Assembly: GCA_020310875.1 (NCBI GenBank)
Contig: CM035417.1
Coordinates: forward strand, 84,106,917-84,170,916
Reading direction: 5' to 3'
DNA length: 64,000 nucleotides
Source of the DNA: Ceratopteris richardii
Taxonomy: Eukaryota; Streptophyta; Polypodiopsida; Polypodiales; Pteridaceae
Positions 20,525-30,700 of this stretch are shown piece after piece. The translations under genes and the position numbers were made by a program. The notes under the pieces are model-generated. The model did not search any database. It was given only the letters and a program-made list of their open reading frames with translations, and was not told where the DNA came from. Within the stretch, counting starts at the first letter, position 1. Every line of letters starts with the position of its first letter.

Positions 20525-23500
20525 GTAGTCACTAGAGCTCAGGCATTGCAGCAAACCCAAGGGGTAGGTCAGGAAAAGAGCCCAGAGGCAAGTGAAACTG
20601 AGAGCATAACCAAGAAAAGGACTAGAGCTTGGCGAGATAGTCGCGAAAGAATGAAAAGGCAATGGGCAAAAAAGATGAGTGAACTTGAGGAAAGCCTCAA
20701 AGAAACAAAGGCCAGGATAACTGAACTCACATCTCAAACTCCCTCTCACACTACCCCACCTCCACCAGTCCCAACTCCATCCGACCCGCCACCTTCCAAC
20801 CCGCCTCAACTGATACCACCACCCCCTAGAGTAGGATCAGTCCTAGCAGATCCCACTCCCGAAGACCTTAATATGTTGCTTAAAGCATATCAGGCCAGAA
20901 TCCAAGAAGGGCCAAACGTAACTGATCATGAAAAATGCTACCCTAGAGCAGAATTAGAGCTAGAACGAACTAAAATTTGTGCCAAAATGGTGGAATTGGC
21001 TCAGACCATGTTTGAAGCTAGTCGCCTCTTTAACATCTCTAGCTCAGCTAAGACGCAGTTACATTTTGATGGACTGCTAGAAAGAATAGAGAAGCTAATT
21101 GCACAATCAGAAAAGGAACCTGCCCCTCAAAGAAAGGAAAGGGCACGAGACCGGATAAGCCAGCCTCTTCAGGAAGCTCAGGTGCCTCCTCAAGAAGCTT
21201 ATCTTTCCCCCCAAAAGGCAGATGAGCCTCCCTCAGAAGCTCACGTACCTCCGCAGGTTGCCTACATTCCCCCTCAGGGAGCATATCAGCCTGTTCGGAA
21301 AAGTAATAGAATAAGTAATCCTCCCCAGGAAGCTCGTGCTCCAAACATCTATGAGAGCGAGGAAAGAGCCAACGATAGAATAAGCCCTCCTTCCCAGGGT
21401 GCTTATGTGCCTAATTCTACGGAGCCAGACACTTCTTCTATGAATCGGTTTGCACCAGACTTCCTACGAGAAATTCAAGAAGATAAATGGGATAACGAAA
21501 TTGAGGTCGCCCCTCCCTTTGAAATTGTGGATGATGCACACGACCAATTCCCACAAGACATCCCATCTATTTACGGGGAACATGAGAGTACTCAGTCTCA
21601 CGAAAGACTGGACTTTGAGTCTAATTCCATACAAGAGCTACCCCACTTCACCGGCCCCTGGGAAGCCAAGTCTACTTGTATGAGAACCCCCACGGTCATG
21701 GTAAGAAACGAAGACTCGATCATACCTAGGAACACAGAGGTAGTGAAAAACACCAAAGTGCAGTGCAATCTCAAGTTAGAAGAGCTACTCAAGGTTAAAC
21801 CTGAATTATGGAAACATGTAGCCAAACAAGTACCAGAGTTAGCAAAACCTCGTTCCCAGGTAGGATCACATAGGACAGTGCCGGAAATACCTTTGGATAA
21901 GATAGGAGATATTTGTGAAGGTGAAGAAGGGAACACCTATCTTCCCATTACCTACCAGGAGTACACCACCAAGGCAATTTTGGACTCAGGTGCAGGAGTT
22001 GCAATTGCCACCACTTCCCTATGGAAGCGTTGGGGCAAGCCAGCACTCAGGCCAACGAGAATGAAACTGCAGATGGCCGATGGTCACATAGAAAGACCCC
22101 TAGGATTGCTAGAAGGAATAACTCTCACCACTTGTGGTGTCGAGTTTGAGCATACATTTGCCATATGTGACTTCAGCAAAAATCATGCCTATGAGATGAT
22201 TTTGGGAAGACCATTTATGCGACAGTTGCAAGTGGTACAGGATTGGGGAACCAACTCCTTGTATTTGCAACACTTGGGCATTACAACCAAAGTCAATCTC
22301 AAGGATTATTCTCATAGAGATGTCCCCCCTATCCAATGGAATCCCATTCATAGAGCCAAAGATGACACGGAATCTGTGCATTCCATAGGATCAGGATCCT
22401 CATGGATGCATGAAGACACCCACTTATGGATGTGTAAAGTAGCAGTAGAAGAAGAAAAGAGAGAGAAGGCCAGAGATATAGGTGCAAACGAAACACATAG
22501 ACCCATTCAAGACCCAGCCTATGCACCTGTAGTCTTTCCTGACGAAGAATTTGAACCCCACGGCTGGGCAGAAATTTTAGCAACCATGGATGTAGCCATC
22601 AATGAGGAACAATGGACACCTCACTGTGATGAGGATGGCTATGACATTTCAGTCTTCTCCATAGAGCCAATCATGGGAGAGGCAGTTCTAGAAGAATGCG
22701 AACCTATCCCTGATACATTTGAGGATGCAAGTGACTCCGAGCTAGAGTCAATAATTATGGACCCACCATTTGCATCAGATGAAGAATACTTCCATGAAGT
22801 AGAATTCCAACCCCAGAGGCATGGAGAGCTTACAAATGATGTAAGACTAGCAACACATGTAACCCCTAAGGAAGAAGGAAAGAAACGAAAGAAGAGAGAA
22901 GTCTCACCAGAAGAGGAAGAATCTTTGTTTGAGGTCCCAGAAAATTTTAAGAAGTATGAGATAGATGACAGGAGAGTCATGGTCAGAATGCCGAAACGAG
23001 AAGCACAATCAGGAGAGGCCTATGATAACAAAGAAACCACCAAGAAAATAGTAGTGGCCCTAGAAGAAGGAGAGGAGAGATGCACGTACATAGGCCATGA
23101 CCTAACAGAGGAAGAAGAGCATGCGTTAATAACCTTGCTAAGAGAATACAGAGATGTATTCGCTTGGAGTTACAAGGATTTGAAGGGTGTTGACCCAGAC
23201 ATATGCTCACACACCATTCCCATGACTTCAGATGCCAAACCCTCTAAGCAAAAGCCCTATACCTATAACGATAATTACGCTGCTAAGATCAAGGAGGAGA
23301 TCGATAGACTGGTTGAAGCTGGATTTATCTACGAAATTGAGCACACTGAGTGGGTATCCCCCATTGTAGTGGTGCCCAAGAAGAATGGCAAGCTGCGTGT
23401 GTGCATTAACTTGAAGAAGGTTAATGCAGCCACAATTCGAGATAACTATCCGCTTCCTATCACAGAGCATCTCTTAGAAAGAGTAGCAGGCAAGGAAGTG

Positions 23501-26500
23501 TACAGCTTCCTTGATGGATTTTCGGGCTACAATCAAGTCGCCATTGCTCCAGAAGATCAGCATAAGACAGCATTTGCCACAGAGTGGGGGATATTTGCCT
23601 TTCGCGTAATGCCATTTGGGCTTACCAATGCTCCAGCTACCTTCCAGCGACTAATGTGCCATGTATTTAAGGAGTTCTTGAGGAAGAATTTAGAAGTCTA
23701 TGTTGATGATCTCTGTGCTCATTCCACCATTAGACAAACCCATATTCCTGAACTCAGGCAAATCTTTGACAAATGTAGAGAATATCAAGTCTGTCTGAAC
23801 CCAGAAAAGTGCGTTTTTATGGTCAGGCAAGGCAAGATTCTAGGACACATAGTGTCAAAGAATGGCATATCCACGGATGAAGAGAAAGTGAGAGCCATAG
23901 CCGAGCTTCCAAGGCCAAGGAATGTCAAGGAAGTACAAGCTTTCATGGGGCATTGTGGTTACTACCGCCGGTTCATTCACATGTATGCTGTCATTGCAAA
24001 GCCCATGTACGGACTTCTGACTAACTTTGAGTGGACGGATGAATGTGAGAATTCCTTCCAGGAGCTTAAACGAAGATTATGTTCAGCACCAATCTTGACC
24101 ACACCAGATTGGAACAAGCCATTCCATGTTCACGTGGATGCATCCAATTACGCTATTGGATGTGTACTTGCACAACCTACGGGTGAAGGTAATATGGATC
24201 TTCCAATTGCCTATGCTAGTAGACAATTGAATGCAGCTGAACGAAATTACACCACCACTGAGAGAGAAGGCTTAGGAATGGTATATGCAGTTAAGAAATT
24301 TAGACACTATTTGCTTGCAAACAAGTTTAAATTTTTTACTGACCACCAAGCATTACTATATCTCGTAAACAAGCCATGCAATACAGGAAGATTAGTAAGA
24401 TGGTTTCTCTTACTAATGGAATACGATTTCGAGGTTGTGGTAAGAAAAGGGAAGACTCATTTGAGAGCTGATCATCTTTCCAGGCTCACATCTGGAGAAG
24501 CCCCACAAGGAGTATCAGATGACCTTCCTGATGCTTACTTGTTTAACTTGGAAGTGGTACCGCAGTGGGCTAAGCCACTAGTGCCAGTATTGACATACGG
24601 GCCTAATCACCCAATTATAAACACACAAGATAAAGAGGTAGTAAAAGCCCAAAAGTATCACATCATGGCAGGAAGTATGTACAAGCACACAGATCAAGGG
24701 ATCTTGGCCTGTTGTGTGGAAGAGGATGAGTACGCAAAATGGTTGCAATTAGCACACATAGGTGCATTAGAGCAACACTATTCAAAGCCACGAACCCTAC
24801 AAACACTAAGGAGACTAGGAGTACATTGGCCAACTATGGAAGCTGATGTCCAAAAGTTGTGCAAGGAATGCCCAATCTGCTGCACTAAACCACCTGTGGA
24901 ACATGCCACTCTTTATCAAGTGTCCATTGTGCCAGATTGGAGTGAACCACTAGTATCCTTCCTGAGGACGAAAACATTCCCTCCAGACATGACTCTGGCT
25001 AGGAAAAGGAGTTTAGAACAAGAAGCCCAGGATTACTCACTCATTGGTGATAATCTATACAAACGTGGTAAAGACGGTTACCTGAGACTATGTGTCCACG
25101 AGAGTGAGTATCTCAAGATCTTAGACACTGCTCACCAAGGTGTAGCAGGAGGACACTTTGGACCAGATCGGGTAATCAAGGCAATACTATTTGCGGGCTT
25201 TTGGTGGCCGAACCTTCACATGGATGCACATACCTATGTGAAACGGTGCGATGTCTGTCAGCGAACTCAGTATCCTATACGCAAAGATGAGATGCCACTA
25301 AAACCTATGATGGGTGGACGTGCATTCTCTAAGTGGGGAATAGACTTTGTAGGCCCTATTAATCCCCCAGCTAAGGGTTCACATGCTGAATACATCATTG
25401 TGGCCACGGATTATCTCACCAAGTGGGTGGAGGTAAAAGCTACGACAAAGAACGACGCTCAGACAACTGCTAAATTCTTGTTTGAAAATGTATTCACAAG
25501 ATATGGGCTACCTATAGAGCTAGTAAGTGATAGAGGCACTCACTTCTTGAACGAAGTGATTGAAAATCTACTCCAAGAATTCTTGGTAGTTCATAAGAAG
25601 TCTGCCCCTTATCACCCTCAAGCTAATGGACAAGCCGAAAGCACCAACAAGATCTTATGCAATGTACTGACAAAATTAGTGAACACTAAACGTTCTGATT
25701 GGGACAAACAGCTACACCATGCTGTTTGGGCATACCGAGTCGCCTATAAAACGGTACTCCAAGCCACCCCCTTTCAGATGGTATTTGGCCAAAACGCGGT
25801 GCTACCCTTGGACTTCTTGATACCTACCTTAAAAGTAGCACAAGAGCACGAATGGACGGGTCATGAACTCTCCTCTAGACTCTTTGACCTTGAACGATTA
25901 GGAGAAACGAGACTGAGAGCAGCTGCAGGGATATATGCAGCTAAGAAGAGACAGAAGGCATACTTTGATGCCCATGTGAAGGATAAGGGCTTGAAAGTAG
26001 GAGATCTAGTTTTAGTCTACACATTGAAACAACATGCAAGGAAGCTGGAAAAGAGAGGCTACGGACCTATGATCATCAATAGGATCTCCACGAGTGGAGC
26101 AGTACAACTAGCCACTTTAGAGGGTAATGTTCTCCCAAACTATATTAGCGGATGCAGAGTCAAGTTGTATCAGGAACCCCTCACGGAGGAAATGCTAAGT
26201 CGACTCAATACTGCTAAGCAACGTAAAGAGGAGGAAAAACGAATTCGAGAAGAAGCTCAAGCAGAAGCCCTAGAGCGCATACGGAAAATGAAATTAAGAA
26301 GACAAGGTAGAGAGCAACCTGTGACAAATGCTTATGCAGATCCAAGATACCCTGTGGCTATGTGTGAAGTTTCAGGTGATAGCTCACATAGGATCACTGA
26401 TCGACGTCCTTTCATAACCGTAGATATAGGGCAAGGAAAGAGTGCAAGGACTGTAAGAGCCTTGATTGACTCAGGTGCTGCCACTAGTGCTGTTCAATTG

Positions 26501-27541
26501 TCTTACTGTCAAGAGTTGCACTTAACTGTCAATCCTGTGGAAGCATATCTCATAGGATTGGGAGGTGTGGAGACCCCTTGCATGGGCGAGGTGGAACTTC
26601 CCCTCCATATTCATGATGAGGCAATGACAGTTAAAGTGCTAGTGTGTCAAGACGAGGATCTCACTGAACCCCTTGTCTTGGGTCAAGACTGGATCTATGA
26701 CCACGCAGTCAACTTAAACCTAAGAAGTGGACTTCTTCAGGCTTGGGTCAATCATAGTCGAATTACGGTAGAGTTAGATAACGGAGCACTCAAGAAACTA
26801 GGAAAGGCACAAACTCCTGGTCCTTCCAGGAGTACACATGAAGAGGATCATGCTGTTCTTGTCCAAAACTATGTGTTGCAGAGGAATGATGTTCGCACAA
26901 AAGAAGTCAGGAGAGCAACAGAACCCCCTTCTTTTCCAAAGGCCAGAGGGAGGCAGCAACCAAAAGTGGATCAAAGACAGATAAAGCAGAATACTACCTC
27001 TCTCGGAGATCAAAGGTACCCGCGCAGCAAAATGTCTCAGCTAGTGAAACAAGTGTGGGTACGGAAAGGCGAATACCCGGTTGCACTCAAGCCAACCACA
27101 CGGGCAAAGCCTCTTATTAGTAACCAACAACGCGACTCTAATAAGAAGTCTTTCAGAAGTTCTTCTGTTAACGTGAAGACTATTTGGGTGCCTAAGAAGT
27201 CGATGAAGGCTAGCCCACAATCAAGACATATTTGGGTGCCTAAGGCTTGTCTACGGGCTCAAATAGCTACACCAAGAACACATCCTATACAGCGTGATCC
27301 ATTCACTCGCACAGCCGGTCTTCACTCGTTTTTAACACTCAGGAACGCACCAAGGCCAATGAGCACAAACAGAATCACTTGTAAATGGGTCCCTAAAAGG
27401 CCTCACTTTCAAGCTAACACACCTATAAAGCCCTCAAGAGTCTCTACGAAACCAAGAGCAAAACCCATCCACGGCATTTGGCAGCCTAAGAATTGTAACA
27501 AACCCCCGGACCCCAATTGTAAATCCATGACCACCTACTAA
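20525..27541 (+). CDS. pol: Gypsy A Pol: protease, RT, RNase H, integrase, second protease-like domain
   Basis: Residues are numbered from 20546. 1-470: Pro/Glu-rich extension with repeated PPQEAY-like words (about 205-255). Near 480: protease active site LDSGAGVAI with LGRPFM about 75 later. 930-1110: RT (VVVPKKNGKLRVCINLKKV, FGLTNAPATF, YVDD at 1052). Near 1190-1310: RNase H (HVDASNYAIG, TTEREGLGMV, TDHQALLYL). 1525-1575: integrase zinc domain ending CDVCQ. Integrase triad Asp1600, Asp1662, Glu1698. Near 1960-2060: a second retropepsin-like segment (LIDSGAATSAV, LVLGQDWI). 2130-2331: a basic tail with W-V-P-K repeats. The order RT-RNase H-integrase defines Gypsy. All catalytic residues I can locate are present. 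Confidence 0.95.
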   Translation, partial: VVTRAQALQQTQGVGQEKSPEASETESITKKRTRAWRDSRERMKRQWAKKMSELEESLKETKARITELTSQTPSHTTPPPPVPTPSDPPPSNPPQLIPPPPRVGSVLADPTPEDLNMLLKAYQARIQEGPNVTDHEKCYPRAELELERTKICAKMVELAQTMFEASRLFNISSSAKTQLHFDGLLERIEKLIAQSEKEPAPQRKERARDRISQPLQEAQVPPQEAYLSPQKADEPPSEAHVPPQVAYIPPQGAYQPVRKSNRISNPPQEARAPNIYESEERANDRISPPSQGAYVPNSTEPDTSSMNRFAPDFLREIQEDKWDNEIEVAPPFEIVDDAHDQFPQDIPSIYGEHESTQSHERLDFESNSIQELPHFTGPWEAKSTCMRTPTVMVRNEDSIIPRNTEVVKNTKVQCNLKLEELLKVKPELWKHVAKQVPELAKPRSQVGSHRTVPEIPLDKIGDICEGEEGNTYLPITYQEYTTKAILDSGAGVAIATTSLWKRWGKPALRPTRMKLQMADGHIERPLGLLEGITLTTCGVEFEHTFAICDFSKNHAYEMILGRPFMRQLQVVQDWGTNSLYLQHLGITTKVNLKDYSHRDVPPIQWNPIHRAKDDTESVHSIGSGSSWMHEDTHLWMCKVAVEEEKREKARDIGANETHRPIQDPAYAPVVFPDEEFEPHGWAEILATMDVAINEEQWTPHCDEDGYDISVFSIEPIMGEAVLEECEPIPDTFEDASDSELESIIMDPPFASDEEYFHEVEFQPQRHGELTNDVRLATHVTPKEEGKKRKKREVSPEEEESLFEVPENFKKYEIDDRRVMVRMPKREAQSGEAYDNKETTKKIVVALEEGEERCTYIGHDLTEEEEHALITLLREYRDVFAWSYKDLKGVDPDICSHTIPMTSDAKPSKQKPYTYNDNYAAKIKEEIDRLVEAGFIYEIEHTEWVSPIVVVPKKNGKLRVCINLKKVNAATIRDNYPLPITEHLLERVAGKEVYSFLDGFSGYNQVAIAPEDQHKTAFATEWGIFAFRVMPFGLTNAPATFQRLMCHVFKEFLRKNLEVYVDDLCAHSTIRQTHIPELRQIFDKCREYQVCLNPEKCVFMVRQGKILGHIVSKNGISTDEEKVRAIAELPRPRNVKEVQAFMGHCGYYRRFIHMYAVIAKPMYGLLTNFEWTDECENSFQELKRRLCSAPILTTPDWNKPFHVHVDASNYAIGCVLAQPTGEGNMDLPIAYASRQLNAAERNYTTTEREGLGMVYAVKKFRHYLLANKFKFFTDHQALLYLVNKPCNTGRLVRWFLLLMEYDFEVVVRKGKTHLRADHLSRLTSGEAPQGVSDDLPDAYLFNLEVVPQWAKPLVPVLTYGPNHPIINTQDKEVVKAQKYHIMAGSMYKHTDQGILACCVEEDEYAKWLQLAHIGALEQHYSKPRTLQTLRRLGVHWPTMEADVQKLCKECPICCTKPPVEHATLYQVSIVPDWSEPLVSFLRTKTFPPDMTLARKRSLEQEAQDYSLIGDNLYKRGKDGYLRLCVHESEYLKILDTAHQGVAGGHFGPDRVIKAILFAGFWWPNLHMDAHTYVKRCDVCQRTQYPIRKDEMPLKPMMGGRAFSKWGIDFVGPINPPAKGSHAEYIIVATDYLTKWVEVKATTKNDAQTTAKFLFENVFTRYGLPIELVSDRGTHFLNEVIENLLQEFLVVHKKSAPYHPQANGQAESTNKILCNVLTKLVNTKRSDWDKQLHHAVWAYRVAYKTVLQATPFQMVFGQNAVLPLDFLIPTLKVAQEHEWTGHELSSRLFDLERLGETRLRAAAGIYAAKKRQKAYFDAHVKDKGLKVGDLVLVYTLKQHARKLEKRGYGPMIINRISTSGAVQLATLEGNVLPNYISGCRVKLYQEPLTEEMLSRLNTAKQRKEEEKRIREEAQAEALERIRKMKLRRQGREQPVTNAYADPRYPVAMCEVSGDSSHRITDRRPFITVDIGQGKSARTVRALIDSGAATSAVQLSYCQELHLTVNPVEAYLIGLGGVETPCMGEVELPLHIHDEAMTVKVLVCQDEDLTEPLVLGQDWIYDHAVNLNLRSGLLQAWVNHSRITVELDNGALKKLGKAQTPGPSRSTHEEDHAVLVQNYVLQRNDVRTKEVRRATEPPSFPKARGRQQPKVDQRQIKQNTTSLGDQRYPRSKMSQLVKQVWVRKGEYPVALKPTTRAKPLISNQQRDSNKKSFRSSSVNVKTIWVPKKSMKASPQSRHIWVPKACLRAQIATPRTHPIQRDPFTRTAGLHSFLTLRNAPRPMSTNRITCKWVPKRPHFQANTPIKPSRVSTKPRAKPIHGIWQPKNCNKPPDPNCKSMTTY
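26399..26755 (+). other. Second aspartic-protease-like domain, C-terminal to integrase
   Basis: Within the pol frame, ALIDSGAATSAVQLSYCQEL (Asp codon 26468-26470) is followed by GLGGVETPCMGEVELPLHI and LVLGQDWIYDHAV, the hydrophobic-hydrophobic-Asp-Ser-Gly-Ala plus I/V-L-G-x-D-W pattern of retropepsin folds. It is distinct from the protease at residue 480 (LDSGAG, ILGRPFM). It may be a duplicated, captured or non-catalytic domain. Confidence 0.75.
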
Positions 27542-27752
27542 CTAATTCACTCTCACATCACATCATTCCGCTTAGCTTGTAGGTCTATCCAATTCCTAAC
27601 CACACTCACCAGCACCGAGCACTTATTAACCTACTAACCTCTTCCGGACCTCATGTTAATGTTGTAACGGGGACACGGTGTCATTTTTGTGTCCATTGCA
27701 ATGTTAACATCTATTCATGTATTCTCACAGAACCAGCTGCGAAGTTCTCAAC
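27542..27752 (+). other. Pol to extra-ORF spacer with acceptor-like site
   Basis: About 210 bp between the pol stop and the likely ATG of the extra ORF. TATTCTCACAG at 27720-27730 follows a pyrimidine-rich stretch and resembles a 3' splice site, 23 bp before AACATGGCT. A spliced subgenomic RNA, as described for some plant env-like ORFs, would explain expression; the donor is not identified. Confidence 0.4.
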
Positions 27753-30700
27753 ATGGCTGAGGCAGCAGGAACTAGCTCTCACACAGAAACGAACCCGCAA
27801 GTGGTGGATTTAGACAGTTTACCCGTTTTGCCTGAGACAAATGAAAGACCAGAAGAATTGCAGGCCGTCAAAATCATACCTATTGCGGACCCTCCGCGTG
27901 GCCACACCATGCCCGTAGGAAAGACTTCCCATTGGTTTACCGAGGTGGCAGGACCCTTGGGTGAAGGAACGTACCTATGGGAATCAGAGCTGGACTTCAA
28001 TGGGAAGCAAGGTAGATACCATTTCTTTACAAGAGAATTTGAGAAATTACAAAATGCAGAAGGTCTACGACCGATATGGGAAAAGGCAGGATTGAGTGCC
28101 TATTTCAGTGCACGACTCCCAAAACCTGACTTCATGCGATGCTACTATCTTATCAACACCTTGACTCCAAACCAGAACCCAAAAGGTGCAAGCTCATTTG
28201 TGATTCCATCTCTGACAAAGGGGAATGAGTTCAAGAGGTTCAGGCTATCAAACAACTTGGTGAGAGAGGCTCTAGATATGCGCGGAATGCATATTCCAAC
28301 AGAGAAGGAAACCCTAGTACCGGATTACATGAAGAATCGAAGTCTCACCAAACTCAAGGACATGGTGTCCATGACACCTAACATTGCAATACACCTTCGC
28401 ATGTGCATGCAACACTTTGCTTTTCCTGCACAAGATAGATTCACTATGCCGCACAAAAAGATTTGGTTCAGTTTATATCTGGCAGAGACACAGAGCCTCA
28501 CCATCAACTTACCCCATTGGATAATTGATCAGATACACCTGGCTCACAAACGATGGCCGAGGAAACAGGTTTTATATGGTTGCTGTGCTCTGACGAGAAT
28601 AATCTATAGATGTTTGGCTTATGACATCCCTATTCAACGGGCCCTAATGTGGAATCGTGTAGAGCAGTTTAGAGGTAGGACATCCACTGGACCCCCTTCG
28701 AAGAAGATGAGAGGCACTGTCCAAGTTCCGTGTGCTCAACCACGTGGAGCCACCCTAACACCAGATGTCACCCCTCCACCTCGAAGAGTCCGACCATTCA
28801 CACTCCGACTTCCAAGACGCAGCACCGATGGTTCTACCCTGATCTTCCCTCCCATCCCAACCGATCTTGAATTTCCTAGTGGTGCACCTTTGGAAGAACT
28901 CACTAATGAAGATTTCGAACAATTATTACAAGATGTAGAGCTGGAGGCAGAAGAAGCACAACAAGCGGAAACAGTGCAAACGCAGACCACAACCTCCCAA
29001 AGACCAGTCACACCAGTTGAAGTGGATGAAGAGGATGATGGAGATGAAGAACAGGAGGAAGATGAGGAGGATTACGATCAAGAGCATCAAGATGAACAAC
29101 AAGAAGTGCCAGAACTTTTAGGTGCACCAGCATATACAGCTCAACTACAAAGGTTATATGACACAATCAAAGCAGTACAAGAAAGGCATAAACTCTCTCT
29201 TATATCAGGTCAAGCTTTGATGCAAGAAATGCTATCAGATGAAGGGGTGGACCAACAATTCATTGACACTCTCAAATTAGTGTCAGAATCTTTAGGAGTT
29301 CCGGAGGCTGTCCACACTGCCGTCCGCCAGTCTGTAAGGTATGACCAACGCAGAGTTGACACGTTACCACGAGCAGGTAAGACTATAAGGATACCCGTCA
29401 CAGAACAAGAAGTACCCATTGAAACAACAGCTACCCCTACAACCACCATTGAACTCTCGGTCGAAACCTTTGTTCAGACATCACCCATCTCACCCCAGCA
29501 TCCACCATCACCACCTTCTCCAACCCCACCACAACCTTCCACCATGGCAGAAACGACAGCCATCACCTCTACCTCCACTTATAACCCATCCTCATTCACA
29601 TCATTCTCATTTCGAGAACCCACCTCACAAGAAAACCTCTTCTCATTCGTCACCAATCCCTTGTACACTTCAGCCCTTCCATCCTCCGAACCCATAACTG
29701 GCCATCCCATAATCCCGACGGTGGTTGGAAACCCAGCACCCACTGAAGGCATCCTGTGTTTTCCAGCCTATCCCCCAATACGGGTAGCTCCATTCCATGA
29801 CCCTCATTTCCCATCGGGCCCCTACACCTCTTTCAACCAGACTTCACCACTCCAATACCCATCCTTTGGGGAGCAGTTTATCCGCTCTCCAATGTTTCAG
29901 CGGCACATTGCCCCGACGTTCGCAACAACATCAATCTACACGAACACCACACTCACTTCACCTACCATACCCACCTACATGGTAGCCCCATCACACACCA
30001 CTTTGTCTGACCCAATGGACATTTCACCCTCCACAGCACCTCTCCCCACGATTCCACCATCTCCCCCTCCACTACCCCCCACCTCACCACTCACATCATT
30101 GGCACACACAGCATTAACTACCCCCCTCCCCAATCCCACCTCCCCTGCATTTCAAACTTTTCCCCTTGCATCTCATAATGTAAATAGCACGTTCAACACA
30201 TTACTTCAGTGTGCACATCAACTACAACAAGAGTATCATCAATTGGAAGAACGCACTACGGCCCTCCAGGCAGAATCTCAACGTCTGCAAGCTAGGGTCA
30301 CCACTCTGGAAGCTGACTACCAAACGCTCCTAATCGAGCATACCACCTTACAGCAGGCTCACTCAGAATTGGAATCAAAGACATCAACAGTAGATGACCA
30401 AGCAGTCAAGGAACTAGAAACAGTGCTTCAAGCGCAGATGATATCTAATGCTACACTCAGACGCAACATTGGGCTATTAAGGAAGCATATGGCAGTAGCA
30501 CTAGAAGAGAACAAAAGACTTCAACAACAAAACCAAGACAATTTCGAAGCCGCCATGGAAGGAACTGTAGGAGCCACCATTAGCCCTACCAGATATAGAG
30601 CAGTCCCATCAGAAGACATTCGCATCTTACTTGAGGAGCATGCAAATTTCTTGGAGTCATATGAAAAGTTAGAGACTGAATGTGCAGACCTAAAGAAACA

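Noticed and set aside
29419..29985. Plus-strand His/Pro-rich frames inside the Gypsy A extra ORF
   Set aside because: Out-of-frame shadows of the Pro/Ser/Thr-rich coding segment.
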